Shown here piece by piece: positions 24,297 through 34,660 of a stretch of DNA of 64,000 nt. Every line of letters starts with the position of its first letter. Position 1 is the first letter of the stretch. The notes beneath the pieces were generated by a model. That model worked only from the letters and a program-made list of their open reading frames with translations, was not told the DNA's origin and searched no databases. This stretch comes from Cunninghamia lanceolata. Its lineage: Eukaryota > Streptophyta > Pinopsida > Cupressales > Cupressaceae. The translations under genes and the position numbers were made by a program. The stretch is from NCBI GenBank assembly GCA_027924645.1, contig BSBN01000333.1:10372001-10436000 (forward strand). Direction: 5' to 3'.

Positions 24297-25193
24297 GTGT
24301 TAGTCAATGCAAAAATGGAGTGTGCAATAAGAAAACAGGCTCAAAAGAAAAAAACCACTGGAAAATCTCAGGAAAATAAGAATATGTTACAAAGTTTCGG
24401 GTTGCAAGGGAATGGTCAGCAGGCAAATGTGGAAATGGAAGAAGTTTACATTCCCACATCAACCCCTCTTTCTTGGTCTGCACATCTATATGTTCAAGAA
24501 TTATTAAATGTCAAGGGCAAGATGGAAGAGTTAATGATTGTCAAGAGCAGGATGGAGTGCATGGAAGCTAGGGAGCAAGAAAACAACTGCAAGCTCGACG
24601 ATATCATAACAACAAACCAATCTTTAGCACATGATAACAAAGTATTAAAGGAGCAGGTAACATTGCTCCAAGGAGCATTAAAGGAAGGGAAACAAGAATT
24701 GCAAAGCATTCAGCAAGCTTGGCAGTCCATGCAAGAATCAACAGTAGGCATGGGCACGGTAGACCCAAAAGGGGCCGGAGTTGAAAAGCAACTAGCTCAG
24801 CAAACAAGCACTCACAGCATGAAGACGAAAGAAAGCATTATTATTGGTAACCATTCAAAGGAGGCCAAGTCATGGGCCCAAGTATTGAATGGGCCAGCAG
24901 ATAATGTAGCAGAAGTAGGTGTAAAACACCCTGAATTACAAGAAAGGGAACACAAAGCAAGGCTTGATAGACTAAAACATATAATTATCAGAGGGGTGAG
25001 AGATTATGGTGAAATCAAAAGCACATTTAATCTTACCAGGGACTTTTTTAAGGACAAACTACAATGGAAAGGAGAAATTTGTCAAGCAAGAAGAGTTGGG
25101 AAGGTAAAGGCAGAAAGCGATAGGCCTGTAAAAGTTGTCATGATGACAATAGAAGACAAGAAACAAATTTTAAGAAAAATAGGCCTTCAATAG
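24297..25193 (+). pseudogene. LINE ORF1 (+ copy)
   Basis: An open frame of 298 codons. A predicted coiled coil (about residues 60-150, rich in Lys, Glu and Gln with many hydrophobic heptad positions) is followed by ARLDRLKHIIIRGVRDYGEI and a LTRDFFKDKLQW-type nucleic-acid-binding domain, as in plant L1 ORF1. The frame begins with a WVLVNAKMECAIRKQ segment corresponding to the NF-YA-like motif in the other copy. It is terminated early by a 41-bp tandem duplication (25145-25226) that shifts the frame. Confidence 0.8.
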
Positions 25194-25226
25194 AAGACAA
25201 GAAACAAATTTTAAGAAAAATAGGCC
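25145..25226 (+). repeat. 41-bp tandem duplication in LINE ORF1
   Basis: The unit beginning CAATAGAAGACAAG occurs twice (25145 and 25186). As 41 is not a multiple of three, it breaks ORF1. Confidence 0.9.
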
Positions 25227-25533
25227 TTTTGAAAGGTTCATATTTTTTTGTAAATGAAGACTTAACCCCATTACAAGAACAGATAAGAAAGGGAGAATTG
25301 GTTAAAGTAAGGATAGCAAGGAACAAGGGAAGCAAAATGGTAAAGCTTTCATAACCAATTTTATGCCTCGAAACACCTCATTACAACAGGAAGGCAACAA
25401 AAGCAGGTTAGAGAAATCTTTGGAAGCAAGGAGCAAAACTAAGCAAACATGTGTAAAAGGAAACAAGGATCTTGCCATGTGTCATTGACTTTAAAGTAAA
25501 TAGCAATTACAATTCTTCTAGGAGTACTTAGAG

Positions 25534-27818
25534 TTAGTGTGTTGGAATTGTAGAGGATACCCATGGAGGAGTGGCCTTGGTTTAGCGCCTGTCGTAGAAG
25601 GAAAAAACATAATCTGCCTCACGGAAACCCATGAGCATGATGGTTGCAAGACTCCTACTTTTGAAGGGCATATGAAAATGGCAGTTTGAAACAAAGCAGC
25701 AGGAAATGGCAAAGTGTATGGGGAATCCGAATAATAGTGTTGGCAAGAGAAATTTGGATTAGAAACATCCAGTTGGAAAAAGAAGATACAAATAAGTAAT
25801 GCATTTGGTTTAGAATAACAGAAAAAGGAAGATACATCAGAATGGTAGCTTACTATTTTGCCCCACAGGCCTCAAAATCTTACAAACACAATGGGATGGA
25901 TGACAAGGATCCTTATGCTGCCTTAAAAAAAAAGATATATCAGCATACTCTCAGCATGGAGAAGTCATTCTCATGGGAGATTCCAATGCTAGTACAGCAA
26001 ATGAGCAAACCAGATTTTGTGCAGCAAGGAGGATAACAATCCTTTATGGCTTGTTGAAGAGGAAAATTATCAATCAGTTTGGCGAAGAATTACTAACCAT
26101 ATGCGGCATTTATGGTTTGGTTGTCTGCAATAGTATGAACAGGTGGAAGAAATCTGGGAATTACACATGTAATCCTACAATGGTGCGATTGTTGTTGATT
26201 ATGTCATTTGTTTGCAAAGTTTGATAGGTAGGGTTACAAAGGTAATGATAGAAGATCATCCTATGGAGCTAAACTAGCCTAGTTTGTAGAGTCTTAGCCG
26301 AAAAGTAATCAGCATATAGTAAAAGAGCAGCCCAAACAGCCACCCTTGACAAAGGGGAAAAAAATTATAATTCTAGAAAACCACTCAATCTTCAGGGAAG
26401 CTTTAGAGCAAAAATTGCAAAAGAAGGAAAAGAGAATACATGGTTTCAAAAGTTACGAGTTAACAAGCATAATCCAAGAGGCTCTTGAAAGATGTAATAG
26501 GGCAAAAAATAATAATAAGAAGAAAACAAGTTGTTTCTTGACAAATGCTTGGTTCAATGAGGAATGCAAGGCGGCATGGAAAGCTTTTAAAGAGCTAGGT
26601 AGAGAAGAGGTGAACGAAAACTCATACAAGCAAATTGTAAAATCAAAAATAAGAGAGTACATGAATACAAGGAGAGAGGAATTTCTTTATTTAGGAAAGA
26701 AATCATTACAGCTACTCAATGGCTTACATATGCAAAGCAACTTTATGAGCATGAATCACAAGCAGAGGCACCCCCCACAATTAGCATGACAACAAAATTA
26801 TTTACTTTACAAGAGGTCAAGGAATGTATTATGAAGATGAGCTTAGCGAAGGCTTGTGACGTGGTTGAGTTATAAGCAAAATACTTAAAACAGGGAAAGA
26901 ACATACTCACTCCTCATATCAGGAAAAATTTTAATAGCATCATCTAGCATGGATTTCCAAGTGATTGGACAACCAGTCTAGCGATACCACTTTTTAAGAG
27001 CAGTGACATAAACAATCCATCTGATTATTGAACCATCATGAGCAATCCGTTGTTTGCAAAGCTTTTCGGAAGCATGGTAGAGCACAAGATCAGCAAGTGG
27101 GTAGAAGAAAAAGATAAGAGAGCAAAAGGGGAAGCAAGTTTCAGGCCAAAACACTCAACGATAGATCATGACATCACTTTGAGGCATATCATTGAAAAAG
27201 TGTGGAATGGTAAAGGGAAGCTTATTGTTGTTTTGTTGATTTCGAGAAAGTTTTTGACACGGCTCCCAGGATTAAACTATGGCATATCGTGAAGGATATT
27301 GGTATCCCAGAGCATTATAGACGGGTTGTTCATAGGTTGTATGAGGAAGTTAGGATAATAATTAGAACTCATGCAGGTCTTGTAGAAAGTTTTAGGAGTG
27401 ACATAGGGGTCAAACAAGGGCATCCTCTCTCTCTTACCCTTTTTGGATTATATATTGACAAAGTTGAAGAATGGTTAAATTTGTAAGGAGGGGACGATGC
27501 TCTTTGGGAGATTATGTTGTGAGGCTTCTCTTGTACGTCACCAATCTCATCCTTATTGCTAGATCTGCTCAAAGGGCATCAACAACACTTATATGCCTTT
27601 GAGCACTTTGTAAGGAAGTAGGTATGCAAGTCAACAACAACAAGACTAAGATCATGATATTCTCAAATAGTAAGAAGAAAAAGCATATCAACTTTTACTT
27701 TGAAGGGAATATTCTAGAGGAAGTAACATAGTACAAGTACTTTGGGATTGGCTTCAGTAACAAGCTTAGTTGTGATACTTGTAGAAGGAAAGAACTTTGG
27801 GAGGTTGGAGAGTGCTTT
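25534..27818 (+). pseudogene. LINE ORF2 (+ copy), endonuclease and RT, broken
   Basis: The pieces run in order. The apurinic-type endonuclease starts with CWNCRGYPWRSGLGL-like sequence near 25540 (TETHEHD block) and continues through YFAPQASKSYK (25842-26036). The linker follows at 26346-26789. The RT is at 27038-27486 with NPLFAKLFGSMVEHKISKWV, a degenerate F-V-D-F-E-K-V-F-D block near 27240 and KQGHPLSLTLFGLYID. Many stops and frameshifts are present. The connection domain is cut at 27818 by LTR unit A and resumes at about 30720. Confidence 0.85.
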
Positions 27819-29153
27819 TGTCATGCCCCCGAAATAGGAATACAAATCATAAATCAAAACATTGACTTATGCTGGCCGATTTATCTTTGGCACCAAGTTT
27901 GTGAAGTTTAAATTAAAACTTAATCTAGTTTGATTGGTCCGACTTACCTTAAGCGCCAAGGAAGGTTTGAGATTAATTGTTAATGCAATCAATGTTTATG
28001 CTGGCCGACTTCACATTGATTAGCGCCAAAACTAAGTTTAAACCATTTATATAAAGCAATGATTACAATACGAGATGTAGCGCTTAAGATGAGACAAAAA
28101 GAAGGGCAGCGCCTATGATTACTTAGGCAGTGATTAATAAAAGAGTGTAGAGGTAGTCTAAGGGAAGCGATTCATTATGAAGGGATGTAATGAAGAGGTA
28201 TGCGTTTTATAAAGAGTTGTTTCCCTTTGCAATAGACGCCTCCACTCATGGAATCGTTGAAGATATAAAAGACATTTGAGATGTAAGGAGAAAGATATAC
28301 AATAGAATATAAAATGAAAGTGAGATATCTGAAACATAACAGCAGAGAATAATTGATATGATATACAACAATTCTCATATAGCAATCATCTATCCATTGA
28401 TCAAGCATAAGGAATAATAGTCATTGAATTGAGAGCAGACATTGGATCTGCAGAAAATTATCTATTTACACAGTCATATAGACTGTTAAGACAACAAAGG
28501 ATATATTATAAACATTATTGGATAAATCTAACAGGTCAGATCATTGACTATTGACTGATTTATTTATATCACTGTCATTTATATATCATGAAGACACACC
28601 AGTCCTAGAAGAATGGTGAGGGGACTATGTGGAGGGAAACCTACCATGCTTCCCTAAGGGCTTGTTTGGAGGAAGGACTGATCAACACCCCTGCCATGCC
28701 TCCCTGAGGGGACTGTATGGAGGCCTTGTTGATAGCCTATATCCTGCCAAGCCCCCCCTAGGGAGTGTTTGGAGGGAGAATTGAGCAACACTCTGCCATG
28801 CCTCCCTAAGGGGTCTGCATGGAGGTATTGTTGATAGTCTATGCCCTGCCATGCTTCTCATCACCATCCCCTTCTATGACTGAGTTGAGTGAATAAACTG
28901 AGTTAATTGCATAGTAATAAATAGATGATCTTTCTATATGAATATTGTTTATGAATTTGAATGCAAGGAAAATCTTATCTAACACTAATATTTCAAGAGG
29001 TATATTTGTATATGTGTTTTCCTATGTCATGATTGCAGAATTAGAGCACAAGAATTATGCAGTTTGAAAATAGTCTAAATGGTAATTCCAAAACCCTAAC
29101 CCTAACTTGTGGCATTTGACTTTTCTAGGATAAATTAGGTAAGGGACATTACA
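27819..29153. mobile_element. Solo LTR unit A in the LINE
   Basis: A 1,335-bp unit, TGTCATGCCCCC...GGGACATTACA, is flanked by the 5-bp duplication GCTTT (27814-27818 and 29154-29158). It has no gag or pol and contains a roughly 103-bp G+C-rich tandem repeat. The TG..CA ends and 5-bp duplication support a solo LTR. Its orientation cannot be decided from the sequence. Confidence 0.88.
28640..28862. repeat. About 103-bp tandem repeat, two copies, in LTR A
   Basis: Units start at TGATCAACACCCCTGCCATG (28679) and TGAGCAACACTCTGCCATG (28782). Each contains a half-unit resemblance built around GCCATGCCTCCCTNAGGGG, and a further partial copy lies at about 28640. Confidence 0.8.
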
Positions 29154-29162
29154 GCTTTATGC

Positions 29163-29926
29163 TGTAATATTCCTAGGGTGATTTCAAATTAACCTATATT
29201 AGCTGTTACTGTTAACAAGTTTCTGAATATGTCTTGTTACTGAATATGTCACATTCATGAGCAATAAACTTAAATTTAGGGTTTGTAATTGGAAATCTGA
29301 ATGAATTATCTAGACACTAAAAACTCAATTATCATTACACAAGTTTCATTACTCAATGCCATACGGATTTCAATATCTCTGCTGAAACATTAATAAATTT
29401 GTCTACGATCCACACCAGCCGAGTCGTTTATGTCTTAGAAATACATAACAATAAGTCAAGTTTGTAATTCAGAAATTTCCAAGCAATTATAACAATATGA
29501 TAATTATAGATACTACTAGGTCCTGAATATTTGGGCTATTTCGTATTGCATCCCCAGCTGATATTGAGGGTGTTATTGAGTGTGCCATATCAGGGTGTTG
29601 CACCTGCCCTAAAAGTAACGCCTGGTTTTGTCCTCACAGGCAAATAAACCTTGAAAGATTACTGAAAATATTTTATTGGAAATCGGATGCCCCTCAAAAT
29701 GAAAAATCCAGTCCTTATACCTGTTTGCAATTGATGAGGAAAGACAAGTCGGCCATGACTCAAAGACTAGGTCGTCGCCAAAAAACAAATTTTAATTTGT
29801 TTTATATTATTAATAATATTAATATTATTATTATAATATAATTATGTTATTAATATAGTGTTTAGAAACACTTTTTAGTACCTTAAAATAATATTTTTAT
29901 TTTATCCCAACGGAGGGGACATGACA
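29163..29926. mobile_element. Solo LTR unit B in the LINE
   Basis: A 764-bp unit, TGTAATATTCC...GGGGACATGACA, is flanked by the 5-bp duplication TATGC (29158-29162 and 29927-29931). It starts nine bases after the end of unit A. It is non-coding. Its inverted ends are of the same type as units A, C and D. Confidence 0.85.
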
Positions 29927-29931
29927 TATGC

Positions 29932-30719
29932 CATAGATGGCAGACTTGACGAGTACTCGCCATTTTTTTGGCGTGGTGAGTACTCGCCCTTTTTTTGGCG
30001 TGGTGAGTAACTCGCCAAAAAACTTGCTAGACGTAGCAACTAAGGCAAAAAGTTTTTTTTTAATCTTCGTGCTAGTAACCCTAACCCTAATGGTCTATGG
30101 GCCCCACCCACACCCTAAGCAGTCAGAAAAGTGAAAACATGAGAAAGGCTAAAGGATGCAAGAGTGAGTATTAGGGTAGGAAAAGTAAGGACTTGGTATT
30201 GCAGAAAACATAGTGATAAAATTGTGAAAATGACATGCAACATGAAGGTTTGTGTGTTATTTGCCCCTTAACTCTACCTTGTATGGCAACAAGGAATGCA
30301 CTAGGGGCATTGGCCCTAGACCCTGTGAGGGGCGTTACCTCTCAACCCCACTAGGACGCTAACCCCAAACCCCTACGAAGGGCATTGCCCCTTGACCACG
30401 TTGGGGGCTACACCCACAGACCCCCACCTACCATTGCCCCTTATCGCCCCAAACTTAGGTCCTTGGTCACCCCGACTCGAAACTCATCCCCCCATCTCCC
30501 CATGAAGAAACTTTGTGGAACATAGATCAAATCTAATAGAAACCACTTTTGTACTCATTTATGGACTCATTGGATACATTTTGTCATTGAATTTTGTAAA
30601 ACAAATGTGTTTTTAAAGATATTTAATTTTTTTTCTTAATTTTAAGTTGTTGAGTTTCTTGCTGAGTTGCAAATTTTGAGTCTACCGAGTTTTTATTGAG
30701 TCCGAGTCTACCAACTATG
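29932..30719. mobile_element. hAT-type MITE in the LINE
   Basis: A 788-bp non-coding unit has inverted ends CATAGATGGCAGACT and AGTCTACCAACTATG (11 of 15 inner positions pair). The 8 bp on its left (CTTTATGC) and right (CTTCATGT) match at six of eight positions, as expected for an aged 8-bp hAT target duplication. It contains GGGGCGTTACC and GGGCATTGCCCC motifs and tracts of GAGTACTCGCC. Removing it together with LTRs A and B brings the LINE reading GWxVLY back next to KNRN and DWK. Confidence 0.7.
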
Positions 30720-31695
30720 CTTCATGTATTGAAAAATAGAAATAGAGAGGCAGAGTTATGAGATTGGAAAACAATGCAAATTCTTTTTGAGGTTTTAGTC
30801 ATTTTGGTGTTGCTTTACGGATGTGAATTATGGGCTAGCAACACTTTAGAGGTAAAATGGAAGCAAATAGAGAGGATTCAAGAACACATGATCACAAGCA
30901 AATTCAAACTCAAAGCTTCGGTACCATATGAGATTCTTCTAGTTGAAATAGGCACCTTCCCTACGGAGGCTATTGCCATGGTCTGTCTCCTAAGTTATCT
31001 TAAAAAAATTGAGCAAATGGAGGCACATAGGTGGGCTAAAGCTGTCATCAAAGATGTCTTGATCAAGAGAAAGAAATCTTGGATGAAACAAAACTTCAAG
31101 TGGATGAGCAAATGGGGCATCAACCCAAATATGTGTCCTAATAATAACAAAGAAATAAAGGTTTTTGTTATGGTTAAATTTTGCAAGGCTATGTGGGAAA
31201 AGCCATTAGGGAGAAAGAGGAAATATTACCTCGATGTGTATAACCCCACCTATGATCACCAACAAAATGCATACATAGGGGCAACAAAATGCATACATAG
31301 GGGCGAGTATCCTGTGGAGAGCGAAGATTCTTATAGCCTAATTGAGAGCTAGCTCATATCATCTTTGATGTGAAATAGGTAGATGGAAGAGGCCTAAAGA
31401 AGAATGGGAGGAAAGAGTTTGTCTCCTTTGCATGGTTGGGGCAGTTGAATTAGAAAAGCACTTTGTTCTAGAGTGTGAAGCCTATAGGGACATCCGAGAC
31501 AAATATGTAGATACATTAATGACTTCTTCATTATAGGATTTATTTAAAGAGGAGAAGGTTGGGAAAACGGGGGAGCTCATCAACAAGCTTATTTGCAAAA
31601 GGGCTACAAATCAAAAAGATAAAATGGTAGGGTTTTCTGTACCATAGGCTATCTTTGGCCTTGTGGATGTTAAAATTCTTCTATTCTATTCTATT
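30720..31695 (+). pseudogene. LINE connection domain and 3' end (+ copy)
   Basis: The 192-codon frame at 30774-31352 reads VILVLLYGCELWASNTLEVK and PYEILLVEIGTFPTEAIAM, then EKPLGRKRKYYLDVYNP. It matches the equivalent part of the - strand copy (41427-42614). A degenerate zinc-knuckle-like C terminus and a 3' UTR follow, ending in CTATT repeats. A 22-bp tandem duplication (near 31255-31298) occurs within the frame. Confidence 0.88.
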
Positions 31696-32128
31696 CATAG
31701 TTCGTAGACTCATACTTGACTTGACCCCAAGTTTAAAAACACGCAAAATCTTAGGAAAAATATGGTAAAACTTAGGAAAAACTTGGCAACTTTAAAAAGT
31801 ACTCAGGATAAAAAAAAATGAAAGTTTTTCACTCTATAACAATGCTTTTAAGTCTATATTTGTGTTATAGGGCATGTATTTAGTATACACGTGTTTTTAG
31901 TGTACATTTTTCAATCTATAGTTGTGATGTAGGGCATGCCTATAGTATATATGCATTTTTAGGGCACACAACACGGACAACAAAAATACTAGCTTTTTTT
32001 TTGGCATTTTTACCAACATTTTCCCATAGATTGACCAATTGCAATTTAACCTTGTAAGAACTTGGCGTGAGAAATTGTTTGCAAGTACTCGGTGACTTGT
32101 TGAGTACTTTATGAGTTTGCAAACTATG
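31696..32128. mobile_element. Second MITE with CATAG termini
   Basis: A 433-bp non-coding unit beginning CATAGTTCGTAGACTC and ending GAGTTTGCAAACTATG. Its termini and internal AAGTACTCGGTGACTTG block resemble the MITE at 29932-30719. It sits exactly between the LINE tail and the next Penelope piece. A clean target duplication was not found. Confidence 0.6.
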
Positions 32129-32133
32129 GACTC

Positions 32134-32860
32134 TCATCATACAATCATCTCCTAACCTCAATATATTGCACCATTAAAGAGAGTCTTGGTGAAAAGAGAT
32201 ACAAGGTCAAAGCTTGTCAAAATGTCATCCTTTTCAAAACTCTCCTTGACAAAAGTGACAAAGTGCACTAAATTCAAAACAAAAGAACTATATTTCCGAA
32301 CTAAAAGTTTGAGCTTTTTCTAGGAAAGTTGATAACTCATATGTTGGGGAACAATTGTAATTGTATCTACAATTAGTCTAAGATGAACTCTCTTCCTGTG
32401 TATCTTAGCTCCATAAATTCCTGGCAACAACTTTTTATGAGGAATCAATGTCTTTTTGATGTCTTCAAATAGAGAGGAGGGCTTAATGACCTTAAAAACA
32501 CTTTTTAGGACTATAGATATTGGGGTTAAGTCTATCTTTACGCAACTCTTAGTGTTTTCCAAGCAATCAAACAATTTGTTCACATAATTATCCTTGTTCA
32601 ACACAATTGTCACATTTCCCTTATTTGTTTTTGTATAAGGGTTTTTGTTGAGCCTCTCCAAGGATTTGAATTCCTTTCAAAATGTTGATCTATGGTGGTT
32701 TTGCATGCCTTAGAGCTAATCTATTCTTTTGTCTTCGTAGGCAAACATCCAATCACACTTTCATTAGCAATTACAAAGCTTTCTTATAGAATCTTAGAGG
32801 GTGCGATTGAAAATCCCAAACTGCTTTGTAAAATTTTTCAAGTAGTCTAGATTGAATAAT
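32134..32860 (-). mobile_element. Penelope-like element, piece 1: RT N-terminal part
   Basis: The - strand frame at 32320-32661 reads ERLNKNPYTKTNKGNVTIVL and NKDNYVNKLFDCLENTKSC, then PGIYGAKIHRKRVHLRLIVD. This matches the PLE order of A-D-K-G-N-A-T-V, Y-x-x-K, P-x-L-Y-G-L-P-K-I-H-K and P-L-R-P-I-V. After one stop it continues in the same frame with SFVLNLVHFVTFVKESFE, DDILTSFDLVSLFTK (catalytic Asp of RT motif A, F-D-V-V-S-L-F) and EVRR. Piece 2 takes up the sequence after the LINE. An EFKSLERLN lead-in extends to about 32690, and more decayed sequence to about 32860. Confidence 0.88.
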
Positions 32861-33876
32861 AGTTTGATAAATTAACTACCATTTTATCTTCCGAATTAGT
32901 ACCATTTGATCTCTATATCTGGTGGTTGCCTCCCTTTTTCATATCATTGGCCATTCGTCTCTTTGAACTATGCAATATGAGGAAGAGTTTAGTGCTTCAC
33001 TATTAGAAACCAATGCATTAAGTGAAAAATCATTAAAAGGAATAAATGCCTCTTGTTTATTGAGCAAAACCGATAAGTCCAAGTCCAATTTGGAGGAAAT
33101 ATTATGCACGAGCATGTTTTTTACATCATTAACATCACTAAGCTATTTGAGTTGGAAATATCGATCAACTATGTTTGGACAAAAACAATGTTCTTGTCAA
33201 TTTGCATGCAATTTAGATCTCCAACTCTTAAATATGGTAGAGTATTAATACCATCAATTGCTACCATTTCAGCACCATTATCAATGCAACAATTTGAAAA
33301 TAATGGTAAAAAGCTTCCCAAGGATGAGGTTTCGAGAATGGTAAAAAGCTTCCCAAATTTTGGGGATGGCAGAAGGATGGCTATTAAAATAACTAAAACA
33401 AATTAAAAGCATTGATTTTTTATACAATGCGTAAAATTTGCATTTCCAAACCCTCTCCCCTTCTAGTTTTTTAGAAATTCTTTTTATTTTTATGTACGAC
33501 ATGGAGCAGGTTGTCTAGTCTTGAGAAGGGGACGTCCTTAGTTCCCAAGTCCTTGGGACGTCATCTCGACCCTTGGGTACACATCCTCATGGAACACAAA
33601 CAAATAAACATCCTACTAGAGTTTTTTAATTTCAAACACAAAAGGCTCGATCTAGCTAAAGAGACATTATATATCAAAACCTACATGCAACTAATAGGGA
33701 TTAAATGATGACATAAAGACTCCAATGATTGGGCATAGATCTTATTACTAACCTATAATTCACTCATTAAATATTTTAAAGAGAATAAGGATGCAACAAA
33801 GTTGTACCTTCTTACCGTTGATCCAAGCAATAATGTTGAAGGATTAGTTTCAAAAGGTTTATCTCTCAAGGGGGAG
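32861..33876. other. Unassigned intronic DNA
   Basis: Possibly the decayed 5' region of the PLE to about 33000. The + strand frames at 32970-33248, 33104-33406 and 33511-33708 have no motif I know. The last 15 bp (CTCTCAAGGGGGAG) resemble a polypurine tract directly before the LTR at 33877. Confidence 0.4.
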
Positions 33877-34660
33877 TGTTAGAAAACACCGTTACATTGT
33901 GGACCAAACACTTGGCCAATAAATGATACAATCTTCCACATCTCAATAACCTCACTAATTTTCTAAATGTGTTTCCCCTTAGCTTGCTTTTTCTTGCCTT
34001 TTGCTTGAGCAAATGAGCAAACATCTAATATGTCCTACACATCAAATCTAAGAAATAAGAAATTTGTTAACTCCCAAATGTATTTTATATAACCCTAATG
34101 ACAAATTTTTCACATCAGAGTTGGTTTTACCAATAATGGATCTAAGGAGAGAAGCACTTGCCTTTTGGAAAATGTGTTCATTGTCATGATTGTAGAGCAA
34201 GTGATTGATAACTACGAAACTCAAACAACTTCATTTTCGCAACATCTCTTATGAAATGCCAATATTGCAATCTTCTTAGAAAGATGATGTTAATCTTCAC
34301 AAGAAGTACGATGTGTTGGTGTAATTATTGCACCTTATTATATTAAGTTTACTTAGGTAATTTATTTTTATTGCTTATGTAGGTAGGATAAATTATTTTC
34401 TTTCATGGAATTCTGCTTTTTCCTTATCCTCTCGGATTTGGAAACTTAGATGACGATCCCTTGTTTTTTGGCTTTCTACCTTTTCCTTATCCTCGAAGCT
34501 ATATGGCTATATATTGCATGCATTCTATCATCTCATTGTAATCTTTTATTTTGCATTCCTTTTGAATAGAATATAGTTTATTCTATCATTTTTGATTTTT
34601 GGGTAATGCTTTTTTTTCACTCATTTGCATTCGTGGATGGCTTCATAGCCAAATCTTACA
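33877..34660 (+). mobile_element. LTR flanked by PPT-like and PBS-like sequences
   Basis: A 784-bp unit beginning TGTTAGAAAACACC and ending AAATCTTACA. It is directly preceded by the polypurine tract AAGGGGGAG and directly followed by TGGTATTGGAGTAG, a diverged initiator Met-tRNA primer site (TGGTATCAGAGC). Within it, CTATATATTGCATGC and TTTGAATAGAATATAG look like a promoter and polyadenylation region. No target duplication flanks it, so it is not an ordinary solo LTR. No gag or pol was recognised on either side. Confidence 0.6.

Larger units (their letters stand above)
24230..31695 (+). mobile_element. LINE copy (+ strand) inserted in the PLE
   Basis: A non-LTR retrotransposon of the same family as the copies near 1.5 and 41-47 kb. 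It has an ORF1, an endonuclease, an RT with KQGHPLSLTLFGLYIDKVEE, a connection domain and a 3' UTR ending in CTATTCTATTCTATT. Coding is split by stops, frameshifts and a stack of three insertions (27819-30719). The 5' boundary (about 24200-24250) is approximate. It interrupts the RT of the Penelope-like element, whose upstream part resumes at about 32134. Confidence 0.88.

Noticed and set aside
24297..25193. ORF1 frame as a host coiled-coil protein
   Set aside because: Directly upstream of LINE endonuclease/RT in the same orientation and similar to ORF1 of the - strand LINE.
29085..30095. CCCTAACCCTAA at 29092 and 30077, resembling telomere repeats
   Set aside because: Only two units each, of a non-plant-type hexamer, inside a transposon-derived region.
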